DNA from: an uncultured Sphingomonas sp.
Lineage (GTDB): Bacteria; Pseudomonadota; Alphaproteobacteria; Sphingomonadales; Sphingomonadaceae
Length of the DNA: 14,315 bases
Direction of reading: 5' to 3'
Assembly: GCA_902806295.1 (NCBI GenBank)
Contig: CADCWB010000029.1
Span: 1 to 14,315, forward strand
The position numbers and the translations under genes were made by a program. Positions 9,363-14,315 of this stretch are shown piece after piece. The notes beneath the pieces were generated by a model. That model had not been told where the DNA came from, made no database searches, and saw nothing but the letters and a program-made list of their open reading frames with translations. Positions within the stretch are counted from its first letter, which is position 1; each line of letters starts with the position of its first letter.

Positions 9363-9653
9363 ATGTTTTCGCTCAGGACGAGCGTTCTGCTGGCAGCCGG
9401 GCTGTTGGCCGCTGCCTGCTCGTCGCCTGAGCCCACGTTGATCGACGGCCGCACTGAGGAGAGCTTCTCCCGAACGGCCGAACAGGCGCGGACCGACTTG
9501 CCCGTGGCGGATCGTCTGGCTTTCGACCGGGCGCTTGCCAGTGCCCCGACGCGGCGGTTCGGAGCCGCGGACGGCGAGGCGCTCCGGCGGCTGAGTTTCG
9601 ACGGCATGACGGGAGCGGAGGTGGTTGCCGATCATCGGGCAAGGCAGAAGTAA
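9363..9653 (+). CDS. Small putative lipoprotein
   Basis: A 96-residue protein with a short basic N-terminus, a hydrophobic stretch (MFSLRTSVLLAAGLLAAAC) and Cys19, as in bacterial lipoproteins, although the -3 residue is Ala rather than the usual Leu. The mature part is mostly helical and charged and ends with DGMTGAEVVADHRARQK. The pattern of an acidic 'DG..EESF' start, a middle helix and a 'DGMT..EVV' end resembles DUF6694-type small lipoproteins; I hold this only tentatively. The ATG at 9363 comes one base after the scoB stop, so translation is probably coupled, and the family-like signal peptide fixes the start over the longer frame that reads into scoB. Function unknown; it would sit in the periplasmic face of a membrane. 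Confidence 0.7.
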   Translation: MFSLRTSVLLAAGLLAAACSSPEPTLIDGRTEESFSRTAEQARTDLPVADRLAFDRALASAPTRRFGAADGEALRRLSFDGMTGAEVVADHRARQK

Positions 9654-9656
9654 GTT

Positions 9657-9743
9657 CGTCATTGCGAGAAGCGTAGCAACGCGGCAATCCAGTGACCCTC
9701 AGCGCAAAGTAAAACGGATTGCTTCGCTGCGCTCGCGATGACG
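9657..9743. repeat. Interspersed palindromic repeat ('gtcattgcgag' type)
   Basis: Two imperfect inverted arms, 9657-9693 (cgtcattgcgag...gcaatcca) and 9715-9743 (cggattgc...gatgacg), surround a 21-base AT-richer centre. The outer 12 bases match except for one and the inner 'gcaatcc' boxes match; the middles differ by short insertions. This is the widespread non-coding palindromic repeat often seen between genes in alphaproteobacteria and other groups. It fills nearly the whole gap between the lipoprotein gene and the quinone oxidoreductase gene and could fold into a long hairpin in the mRNA. Confidence 0.8.
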
Positions 9744-9751
9744 GAGATATG

Positions 9752-10747
9752 ATGCGCGCTTTACTCTCCCATGTACCTGGCGGACCCGACACTCTCCAGA
9801 TCACGGACCTTCCTTCGCCGACGCCTAGCCCAGGCGAGTTGCTGGTGCGGGTGCGAGCCGCGGCGATCAATTACCCCGACGTGCTGATCATCGAGGACAA
9901 GTATCAGCTGAAACCGCCACGGCCGTTTGCGCCGGGCGGCGAGATTGCTGGTGAGGTGATCGGGGTCGGGGACGGTGTTGATGACTGGCGTGAGGGCGAC
10001 CGGCTGATCGCGGTGCCGGGCTTCGGCGGGTTGGTCGAGGAGATCGTGATCCCGGCGGCGAGCGCCTTTCGCCTGCCTGGGAGCCGCAGCTCCACGGATG
10101 GCGCGGCGCTGCTGCTGACCTATGCCACCTCCATTCACGCGCTGTGGGACCGCGGCCGGCTACAGGCCGGGCAGACGCTGCTGGTGCTCGGCGCTGCGGG
10201 CGGAGTGGGCCTGGCCGCGGTGGAACTCGGCAAGGCCCGCGGCGCTCGGGTCGTGGCCGCGGTCTCGAGCGAGGACAAGGCGCAGGCCGCTCGCGAGGCC
10301 GGCGCGGACGACGCCATCGTCTATCCGCGTGGGCCATTCGATCGTGACGGGCAGAAGGCGTTGGCGGACCTGTTCAAGCGCGCGGTCGGACCGGCCGGCG
10401 CCGACGTCATCTACGATCCCGTCGGGGGCGACTATGCCGAGCCCGCGTTGCGCAGCATCGCGTGGGAAGGGCGCTACCTGGTGGTCGGCTTCCCGGCCGG
10501 GATACCCAGGCTGCCGCTCAACCTGACCCTGCTCAAGAGTTGCGACGTATGCGGCGTGTTCTGGGGCGCATTCGCCATGCGCGACCCCACGGCCAATGCC
10601 GCCCATGTCGCCGAGCTGTTTCGGCTGTGGGACGAAGGCAAGATCAGCCCGCGGGTCAGCGCCACCTACCCACTGGAGCGCGCCGGCGAGGCGATCGCCG
10701 CGTTGAGCAGCCGGCAGGTGATCGGCAAGCTGGTGGTGGAGCTCTGA
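9752..10747 (+). CDS. NADPH:quinone oxidoreductase, zinc-free MDR family
   Basis: A 331-residue medium-chain dehydrogenase/reductase of the quinone oxidoreductase type, using NADPH to reduce quinones, enones or enoyl substrates. The GroES-like N-terminal domain carries VRAAAINYPDVLI and PGGEIAGEV (about 35-70). The Rossmann fold follows with LGAAGGVG (nucleotide loop, residues 147-153), GARVVAAVSSEDK (165-177) and VIYDPVGG. The zinc-binding cysteine and histidine pattern of alcohol dehydrogenases is missing. I chose the ATG at 9752, five bases after GGAG (9743-9746); an ATG directly before it at 9749 is equally in frame. The frame runs further upstream to 9719, but that part is translated from the palindromic repeat. 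A clear terminator follows. Physiological substrate is unknown. Confidence 0.9.
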   Translation: MRALLSHVPGGPDTLQITDLPSPTPSPGELLVRVRAAAINYPDVLIIEDKYQLKPPRPFAPGGEIAGEVIGVGDGVDDWREGDRLIAVPGFGGLVEEIVIPAASAFRLPGSRSSTDGAALLLTYATSIHALWDRGRLQAGQTLLVLGAAGGVGLAAVELGKARGARVVAAVSSEDKAQAAREAGADDAIVYPRGPFDRDGQKALADLFKRAVGPAGADVIYDPVGGDYAEPALRSIAWEGRYLVVGFPAGIPRLPLNLTLLKSCDVCGVFWGAFAMRDPTANAAHVAELFRLWDEGKISPRVSATYPLERAGEAIAALSSRQVIGKLVVEL

Positions 10748-10751
10748 CACC

Positions 10752-10790
10752 GGTTGCAGCTCTACTTCGTGGCCAGGGCTGCAACCTTTT
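10752..10790 (+). terminator. Rho-independent terminator after the quinone oxidoreductase gene
   Basis: GGTTGCAGC (10752-10760) and GCTGCAACC (10778-10786) form a perfect 9-base-pair stem around a 17-base loop, followed at once by TTTT. It begins four bases past the stop codon and probably ends the transcript that carries the CoA-transferase and quinone oxidoreductase genes. Confidence 0.75.
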
Positions 10791-10806
10791 GTAGGCGGCA
10801 AGCGAA

Positions 10807-10824
10807 CCTCCTGCTGCAAGGAGG
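10807..10824 (+). promoter_or_regulatory. Hairpin covering the msrB ribosome binding site
   Basis: CCTCCT (10807-10812) and AGGAGG (10819-10824) are perfectly complementary around the 6-base loop GCTGCA. The second arm is the Shine-Dalgarno sequence of msrB, whose ATG lies 8 bases further on. When folded, the hairpin would hide the ribosome binding site. The loop plus next base (GCTGCAA) repeats the start of the right arm of the terminator just upstream. Confidence 0.5.
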
Positions 10825-10832
10825 AGAAGCCG

Positions 10833-11366
10833 ATGTTCAAAAGCCGTTCATTCACTGCGGCCGAATCCGCCGTTATGAACCGAACCATGTCCCGTCGCAC
10901 CCTGCTCGGCAGCCTGGGCCTGACCGCCGCGGCAGCGCTGACGTGGCGACCGCAGACTGGCGCCGCGGCGCCAGGCCGATACGCCGTCCAGCTGACCCCG
11001 GCTGAGTGGAAGCGGAAACTGGGCCCGCAACGCTTTCGCATCTTGCGCGAGGCCGGCACGGAGCGGCCATTTTCCAGTGCGCTGAACAAGGAACATAGGC
11101 GAGGCCTGTTCTCCTGTGCCGGCTGTGGGCAGAAATTGTTCAGCTCGGCCGCCAAGTTCGACAGCGGCACCGGCTGGCCAAGCTATTTTCAGGCACTTCC
11201 CGGCGCGGTCGTGACCACGGCCGACCGGAGCATGCTGATGACCCGCACCGAAGTGGTCTGCGCCCGCTGCGGCGGCCATCTCGGCCATGTATTCGACGAT
11301 GGCCCGCGGCCGACTGGCAAACGCTTCTGCATGAACGGCCTTGCGTTGGCCTTCGCTCCGGCTTGA
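10833..11366 (+). CDS. msrB: Peptide-methionine (R)-S-oxide reductase MsrB with Tat signal
   Basis: A 177-residue MsrB, which repairs methionine-R-sulfoxide in proteins. Both zinc-binding pairs are present (Cys95/Cys98 in CAGC, Cys143/Cys146 in CARC). So are the FDSGTGWPSYFQ segment (109-120), GGHLGHVF at 147-154, and the catalytic Cys166 in RFCMNG. The N-terminus has the twin-arginine motif SRRTLLGS (20-27) followed by a hydrophobic stretch and GAAAPG, so the enzyme is probably exported folded to the periplasm. The ATG at 10833 has a strong AAGGAGGAG site; starts at Met15 or Met19 are possible and would leave a more usual Tat leader. The end after Cys166 is shorter than in cytosolic MsrB, and the usual RYCINSASL reads RFCMNGLAL. 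It is transcribed separately from its left neighbour. Confidence 0.93.
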   Translation: MFKSRSFTAAESAVMNRTMSRRTLLGSLGLTAAAALTWRPQTGAAAPGRYAVQLTPAEWKRKLGPQRFRILREAGTERPFSSALNKEHRRGLFSCAGCGQKLFSSAAKFDSGTGWPSYFQALPGAVVTTADRSMLMTRTEVVCARCGGHLGHVFDDGPRPTGKRFCMNGLALAFAPA

Positions 11367-11383
11367 GCTGGATTGCGGGTCGG

Positions 11384-11412
11384 TTGAGTCCGTCGCTCTG
11401 CAGGCCTATCTG
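11384..11412 (+). promoter_or_regulatory. Possible sigma-70-type promoter for the DUF1476-bolA-grxD operon
   Basis: TTGAGT (11384-11389) and TATCTG (11407-11412) are separated by exactly 17 bases and lie about 30 bases before the DUF1476 start, in the gap after msrB. Both boxes deviate from consensus, so the call is tentative, but spacing and position fit. Confidence 0.4.
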
Positions 11413-11442
11413 CCAGTCAGATGATTTGGGGGATTGGAGCCG

Positions 11443-11766
11443 ATGACCACCTTTGATGACCGCGAGCGCGCCTTCGAGACGAAGTTCGCGCACGATGAGG
11501 AAATGAAGTTTCGCCTCATGGCCCGCCGGAACAAGCTGCTGGGCATGTGGGCGGCGCGTGAGATGGGGTTGAGCGAGGCCGAGGCCGACGCCTATGCCAA
11601 GGACGTGGTGCGCGCCGATTTTGAGGAGGCGGGCGACGAGGACGTGATCCGCAAAGTGCTAGGCGACCTGACCTCCGCCGGCAAGGACATCGACGACAGC
11701 GTAATCCGCGAGCAGCTTGCCACCCAGACAGTGGAAGCCAAGCGCCAGTTAATGGAGGCCCGGTAG
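11443..11766 (+). CDS. DUF1476 protein, F1-ATPase inhibitor zeta subunit family
   Basis: A 107-residue, wholly helical, charged protein of the DUF1476 family. The start MTTFDDRERAFETKFAHDEE, followed by KFRLMARRNKLLGMWAA and the LSEAEADAYAKDVVRADFEE segment (43-62), are family hallmarks. In Paracoccus denitrificans the DUF1476 protein is the zeta subunit that binds F1-ATPase and blocks wasteful ATP hydrolysis through its N-terminal helix. Whether it inhibits as strongly here is not known; the inhibitory strength differs between alphaproteobacteria. The ATG at 11443 matches the family N-terminus; purine-rich GGAG and GGGGGA stretches precede it. It is followed after 3 bases by bolA, and is probably in one operon with bolA and the glutaredoxin gene. 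Confidence 0.92.
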   Translation: MTTFDDRERAFETKFAHDEEMKFRLMARRNKLLGMWAAREMGLSEAEADAYAKDVVRADFEEAGDEDVIRKVLGDLTSAGKDIDDSVIREQLATQTVEAKRQLMEAR

Positions 11767-11769
11767 TTC

Positions 11770-12009
11770 ATGGCGATGGCGGCCGAAGACATCGAAGCGC
11801 TGATCCGCGCCGCCATTCCCGACGCGGAGGTGGTTATCCGCGATCTAGCGGGCGATGGCGACCATTATGCGGCCCGGGTCGTGTCGGCGAGCTTCGCCGG
11901 GCTGCCACGCGTACGCCAGCACCAGAAAGTCTATGCTGCGCTAGGGGGGCGCATGGGGGGCGAGCTTCATGCACTGCAGCTCGAGACCGCAGTGCCCAAC
12001 GGAGATTGA
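11770..12009 (+). CDS. bolA: BolA family protein
   Basis: A 79-residue BolA-fold protein, a partner of CGFS glutaredoxins in binding or passing on [2Fe-2S] clusters. Landmarks are GDGDHYAARVVSASFAG (28-44), the RVRQHQKVYAAL helix with His51 (47-58), and ELHALQLET near the end with His67, the two histidines typical of cluster binding. The GDGDHY turn is closer to the IbaG/BolA2 side than to the classic E. coli BolA. A start three codons on at Met3 is also possible; GGAGG at 11754-11758, inside the previous gene, is the likely ribosome binding site. The stop TGA is followed immediately by the glutaredoxin ATG, so the two partners are probably made together. Confidence 0.92.
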   Translation: MAMAAEDIEALIRAAIPDAEVVIRDLAGDGDHYAARVVSASFAGLPRVRQHQKVYAALGGRMGGELHALQLETAVPNGD

Positions 12010-12327
12010 ATGATGAGTGACATCAAAGACCGGATCGATGCGATCGTGAAGGCGGACGACGTGGTGCTGTTCATGAAAGGCACCGAGCTGTTTCCGCAGT
12101 GCGGCTTTTCGAGCCGAGCGATCGCGATCCTGAACCATCTTGAAGCCGACTACCGCACCGTCGATGTGCTGCAAGACCAGGAGATCCGCAACGGTATCAA
12201 GGAATATTCGGAGTGGCCAACTATTCCACAGCTGTACGTGCATGGTGAGTTCGTTGGCGGGTCCGACATCATGATGGAGATGTTCGAAAGCGGCGAATTG
12301 CAGCAGCTGGTCAAGGCCGAGGCCTAA
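12010..12327 (+). CDS. grxD: Monothiol glutaredoxin, Grx4/Grx5 type
   Basis: A 105-residue single-domain CGFS glutaredoxin, which carries [2Fe-2S] clusters with glutathione and hands them to apo-proteins, often together with BolA. Lys23 in LFMKGT, the active site CGFS at 31-34, the cis-proline segment WPTIPQLYV (69-77) and GGSDI (83-87) are all in place. Length equals the family norm. Two tandem ATG codons (12010, 12013) follow the BolA stop without a gap; GGAG at 12001-12004 serves either one, with 5 or 8 bases of spacing. It is the last gene of the DUF1476-bolA-grxD operon and is followed by a strong hairpin. Confidence 0.96.
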   Translation: MMSDIKDRIDAIVKADDVVLFMKGTELFPQCGFSSRAIAILNHLEADYRTVDVLQDQEIRNGIKEYSEWPTIPQLYVHGEFVGGSDIMMEMFESGELQQLVKAEA

Positions 12328-12351
12328 ACGCGGATACTTGCCGGATGTGGA

Positions 12352-12398
12352 GAAGGGACGGTGTCGCGAGACCAGAGAAGCCGCGACACCGTCCCTTC
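12352..12398. terminator. 17-bp perfect hairpin after grxD
   Basis: Arms 12352-12368 (GAAGGGACGGTGTCGCG) and 12382-12398 are perfectly complementary over 17 base pairs around a 13-base loop. It lies 24 bases past the grxD stop. No T tract follows, as with the hairpin at 120-160, so it is either a non-canonical terminator or an mRNA-end stabiliser. Confidence 0.6.
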
Positions 12399-12428
12399 GG
12401 ATTGGCGTGGAACCAATGTGGACGTGCT

Positions 12429-12434
12429 TATAAT
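12429..12434 (+). promoter_or_regulatory. Perfect TATAAT -10 box before the leader ORF
   Basis: TATAAT occurs in an otherwise GC-rich stretch of 179 bases between the grxD hairpin and the glycosyltransferase gene. The -35 region is poor (GTGGAA 16 bases upstream, or TTGGCG 21 bases upstream), so an activator may be needed. A start about 7 bases downstream would leave roughly 137 bases before the glycosyltransferase ATG. Confidence 0.45.
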
Positions 12435-12461
12435 AGCAATCACTGTGCCAAACGGATGAGA

Positions 12462-12578
12462 ATGGCTGAAACCAGAGAACAAACGAGAGGAACGCGCTTC
12501 CGTCTGTCGACCGGTTGTAAGAAAATCCGACGGGATCTCCGCGGCCCTTCCGCCTCTGGCGCGGGTTGCTGTGGCTGA
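12462..12578 (+). CDS. Candidate leader ORF, 38 residues, coupled to the glycosyltransferase gene
   Basis: A short frame begins MAETREQTRGTRFRLSTGCK and ends with GAGCCG. An in-frame ATG six bases upstream would add Met-Arg. The product would be strongly basic (seven Arg, two Lys in 38) with three cysteines, two of them adjacent near the end. GGATGAG just before the ATG is a fair ribosome binding site, and the TATAAT box is placed about 30 bases upstream. Its TGA stop overlaps the glycosyltransferase ATG as TGATG, a common arrangement for translational coupling, and that gene has no good ribosome binding site of its own. No family is recognised. It may be a chance frame; codon third positions are less GC-rich than in neighbouring genes. 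Confidence 0.35.
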   Translation: MAETREQTRGTRFRLSTGCKKIRRDLRGPSASGAGCCG

Positions 12579-13834
12579 TGGATGCTCCCGTTCCTCTCGC
12601 GGCCGCCGAGTCCCGGCTGTTCTGCGACCTGACCCAGAGCTGGTCGGAGGTGGGCGGAGGAGTGGGGACCTATCTCCGAGCCAAGCGCTCGCACATCATT
12701 GAGAACACGCAGCACCGTCACCTGATGGTCCTGCCGGGCCCGCGTGACGAGATCGAGGAGAGCCGCGGCGGACGGGCGATTACCGCCTGGATCAAGTCCC
12801 CGCATGTGCCCTTCAGCCCGCATTATCGGCTGCTCTTACGAAACGGTGCCGTGGCTCGAGCCTTGAAGCGGTTCGCTCCCGACGTCATCGAGTGCCAGGA
12901 TGCATATAATCTACCCTGGGCGGCGATCAGCCATCGCAAGCGGCACCCCCAGGCGGCGTTAGTAGCTGGTTACATGACGGATTTCCCGACCGTCTATGCG
13001 GAACGGCCATTCTCCAAGGCGTTCGGGGCGGCGGTCGGCGTGTGGGCGGGGCGGACCTGCTACGATTACTGCGGCCGGCTCTACCGGCGGTTCGATGCGG
13101 TTTATGCCCTCTCCAATCATGGGGGCGGCAACAGGCTGCGCTCCTTGGGCGTCGAGCCGGTGCACGTCCTTCCTTTAGGCGTGGAGCTGGGCGCCTTCGG
13201 CCCGCAACATCGAGACCAGGACCTCCGCCATGAACTGGGAATGCGGCCCGACCAGCCGCTGCTGATCTATGTCGGCCGGATGGACATCGAGAAGCGGCCC
13301 GACATCGTCGTGGAGGCGTTGCGCAAGCTGCCGCCAGAACTCGGCGCCAAGCTGGTATTGCTCGGGCAGGGGCCGTTCAAGGAACAATTCGAAAAGGAAG
13401 CCGATCCTCGGATCATCACCCCAGGCTTCGTCACCGACCGGCCGCAACTCGCGCGCTGGCTGGCGAGCAGCGATATCTATGTTTCTGCGATGGCCAATGA
13501 GACATTCGGCGTATCTGTGATCGAGGCGCAAGCCTCCGGCCTGCCCGTGGTGGGAGTTAATGGCGGCGCCATGCTGGAACGCGTCAAGCCGGGCACAGGT
13601 TTGATCGGTCCGATCGGAGACGCGGAGGCCATGGCAGCCAACATCCTGCAGGTCTGGCAGGGCGATCATTGCGCCATGGGCGAGCGCGGCCGGAGCCATG
13701 TCGCGGGCGAGTTCAGCTGGACCCACAGCATGGAGGTCTTGTTCGGCGAAGTGATTCCCGCCGCGATCGCCCGCCGCGCTCAAGCGCTGCAGCAGGCCGA
13801 TGTGCCGGGCAGGTCACCGCTCGCGCGAGCTTGA
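12578..13834 (+). CDS. Glycosyltransferase family 4 (GT-B fold)
   Basis: A 418-residue retaining glycosyltransferase of the GT4 type, which would add a sugar from a nucleotide-sugar donor to a lipid, polysaccharide or other acceptor. The N-terminal acceptor domain starts with FCDLTQSWSEVGGGVGTYL, where GGVGTY (27-32) is the family glycine loop. The donor domain begins near 228 with IYVGRMDIEKRPD, in which Arg234 and Lys239 are the usual phosphate-binding residues. The E-x7-E motif is NETFGVSVIEA (Glu308, Glu316) followed by SGLPVVG. No signal or membrane helix is seen. The ATG at 12578 is chosen over an in-frame TTG at 12566 because it overlaps the stop of the upstream short ORF; neither has a good ribosome binding site. 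Donor and acceptor cannot be read from sequence. Confidence 0.9.
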   Translation: MDAPVPLAAAESRLFCDLTQSWSEVGGGVGTYLRAKRSHIIENTQHRHLMVLPGPRDEIEESRGGRAITAWIKSPHVPFSPHYRLLLRNGAVARALKRFAPDVIECQDAYNLPWAAISHRKRHPQAALVAGYMTDFPTVYAERPFSKAFGAAVGVWAGRTCYDYCGRLYRRFDAVYALSNHGGGNRLRSLGVEPVHVLPLGVELGAFGPQHRDQDLRHELGMRPDQPLLIYVGRMDIEKRPDIVVEALRKLPPELGAKLVLLGQGPFKEQFEKEADPRIITPGFVTDRPQLARWLASSDIYVSAMANETFGVSVIEAQASGLPVVGVNGGAMLERVKPGTGLIGPIGDAEAMAANILQVWQGDHCAMGERGRSHVAGEFSWTHSMEVLFGEVIPAAIARRAQALQQADVPGRSPLARA

Positions 13835-13876
13835 CTGTCGCTTTCACTTGCGCCCCGTCCATGGCAGGGCCGGCAG

Positions 13877-14315
13877 GTGGATGCCCCTTATGGCCAGCTG
13901 ATCGAACAGGAGCCCGGCATCGCCCGGCTCCTGGCGCCAAACCCTTCACCTTACACGGAGGCGGGGACCCAGGTGCACCTGATTGGAACGGACGAAGTGG
14001 CGGTGCTCGATCCGGGGCCTGACGAGCCCGAACATCTTCGAGCCCTGACTCAGGCGATCGGCGGCCGGCCCGTAGCGGCCATCCTAATCACCCACACGCA
14101 CCGCGACCACTCGCCCGCGTCCAATTCGCTCCGCGAGACCACCGGCGCACCGGTGGTCGGCTGCGCTCCGCTGGCGCTTGAGGGACTTGGCGAGGGCGCA
14201 GAAGCCTTCGACCCGAGCTATGCACCCGACCGGGTGCTTGGCGATGGCGAGGAGATCGAGGTCGACGGACGCCGAATCGTCGCGCTGCATACGCCCGGCC
14301 ACACGTCCAACCACC
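13877..14315 (+). CDS. Metallo-beta-lactamase-fold hydrolase, partial (3' end outside window)
   Basis: The first 146 or so residues of a metallo-beta-lactamase-fold hydrolase. The zinc motif THTHRDHSP is clear, followed downstream by LHTPGHTSNH at the window edge, which supplies the next histidine ligand. The strand before it reads VAVLDPGPDEPEHLRAL, typical of the LACTB2-like branch, while the usual GTNTYL loop is replaced by GTQVHLIG. The start is uncertain. A GTG at 13877, with AGGG about 7 bases upstream, is the only usual start codon between the glycosyltransferase stop and the fold. The frame is the same as the glycosyltransferase frame and is open from its stop onward. The gene probably continues past the window, with roughly half of the protein missing. 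Substrate unknown. Confidence 0.8.
   Translation, partial: MDAPYGQLIEQEPGIARLLAPNPSPYTEAGTQVHLIGTDEVAVLDPGPDEPEHLRALTQAIGGRPVAAILITHTHRDHSPASNSLRETTGAPVVGCAPLALEGLGEGAEAFDPSYAPDRVLGDGEEIEVDGRRIVALHTPGHTSNH

Noticed and set aside
8558..9607. 349-codon open frame on the minus strand
   Set aside because: It is antisense to scoB and the lipoprotein gene, has no motif and no credible start, and is explained by codon bias.
9719..9751. Longer N-terminus for the quinone oxidoreductase (MLRCARDDGD...)
   Set aside because: These residues come from the repeat arm and are not part of the enzyme fold; the GGAG-ATG at 9752 is a better start.
9373..9870. Minus-strand frame containing RAQRSNPFYFALRVTG
   Set aside because: This is the usual mistranslation of the palindromic repeat at 9657-9743, not a gene.
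10160..11170. 336-codon open frame on the minus strand
   Set aside because: It runs across the quinone oxidoreductase terminator and into msrB in antisense and has no family features.
12409..12434. EcfG-type stress promoter starting at GGAAC (12409-12413)
   Set aside because: The required CGTT-like -10 element is not found at the right distance; the TATAAT box explains the region better.

Overview
The window is high-GC, densely packed bacterial DNA. It reads as the chromosome of an alphaproteobacterium, most likely a sphingomonad (Sphingomonadales). Three things point there: the DUF1476 - bolA - monothiol glutaredoxin cluster, the interspersed palindromic repeat with 'gtcattgcgag' arms, and the general character of the proteins (lipoprotein prolyl oligopeptidase, split succinyl-CoA:3-ketoacid CoA-transferase, Tat-type MsrB). 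I see no phage, insertion sequence, CRISPR array, tRNA or rRNA. The family-level calls rest on motifs and remembered family patterns, not on a search.

Layout, left to right. (a) 1-188: an unassigned edge and a long hairpin. (b) 189-3461: a lipoprotein prolyl oligopeptidase (minus) and a PAPS-type sulfotransferase (plus), transcribed divergently. (c) 3562-4259: a small hypothetical gene (plus) meets rplQ (minus), with a rho-independent terminator between them; rplQ stands without rpoA next to it. (d) 4445-6435: a semialdehyde-type aldehyde dehydrogenase (plus) converges, with a 4-base overlap, on a six-helix HdeD/DUF308-like membrane protein (minus). (e) 6546-10747: a run of plus-strand genes: SCP2 sterol-carrier domain protein, beta-class glutathione S-transferase, CoA-transferase subunit A, a four-helix membrane protein, CoA-transferase subunit B, a small lipoprotein and a zinc-free quinone oxidoreductase. 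A rho-independent terminator closes the run. (f) 10833-11366: a Tat-signal MsrB whose ribosome binding site lies in a hairpin. (g) 11443-12327: DUF1476 (family of the F1-ATPase inhibitor zeta), BolA and a CGFS glutaredoxin, tightly spaced and followed by a 17-bp hairpin. (h) 12429-14315: a perfect TATAAT box, a candidate 38-residue leader ORF whose stop overlaps the start of a GT4 glycosyltransferase, then a metallo-beta-lactamase-fold hydrolase cut by the window edge.

The genes suggest housekeeping and catabolic functions rather than a defence or mobile island. Region (e) would activate acetoacetate or a related 3-keto acid with CoA and handle lipid and redox chemistry. Region (g) joins Fe-S/redox handling with control of ATP synthase.

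The most unusual points are structural. They are the membrane-protein gene wedged between the two CoA-transferase subunits with overlaps on both sides, the leader ORF coupled to the glycosyltransferase, the palindromic repeat abutting the quinone oxidoreductase start, the hairpin over the msrB ribosome binding site, and the isolated rplQ. I do not see convincing evidence of a wholly new system.
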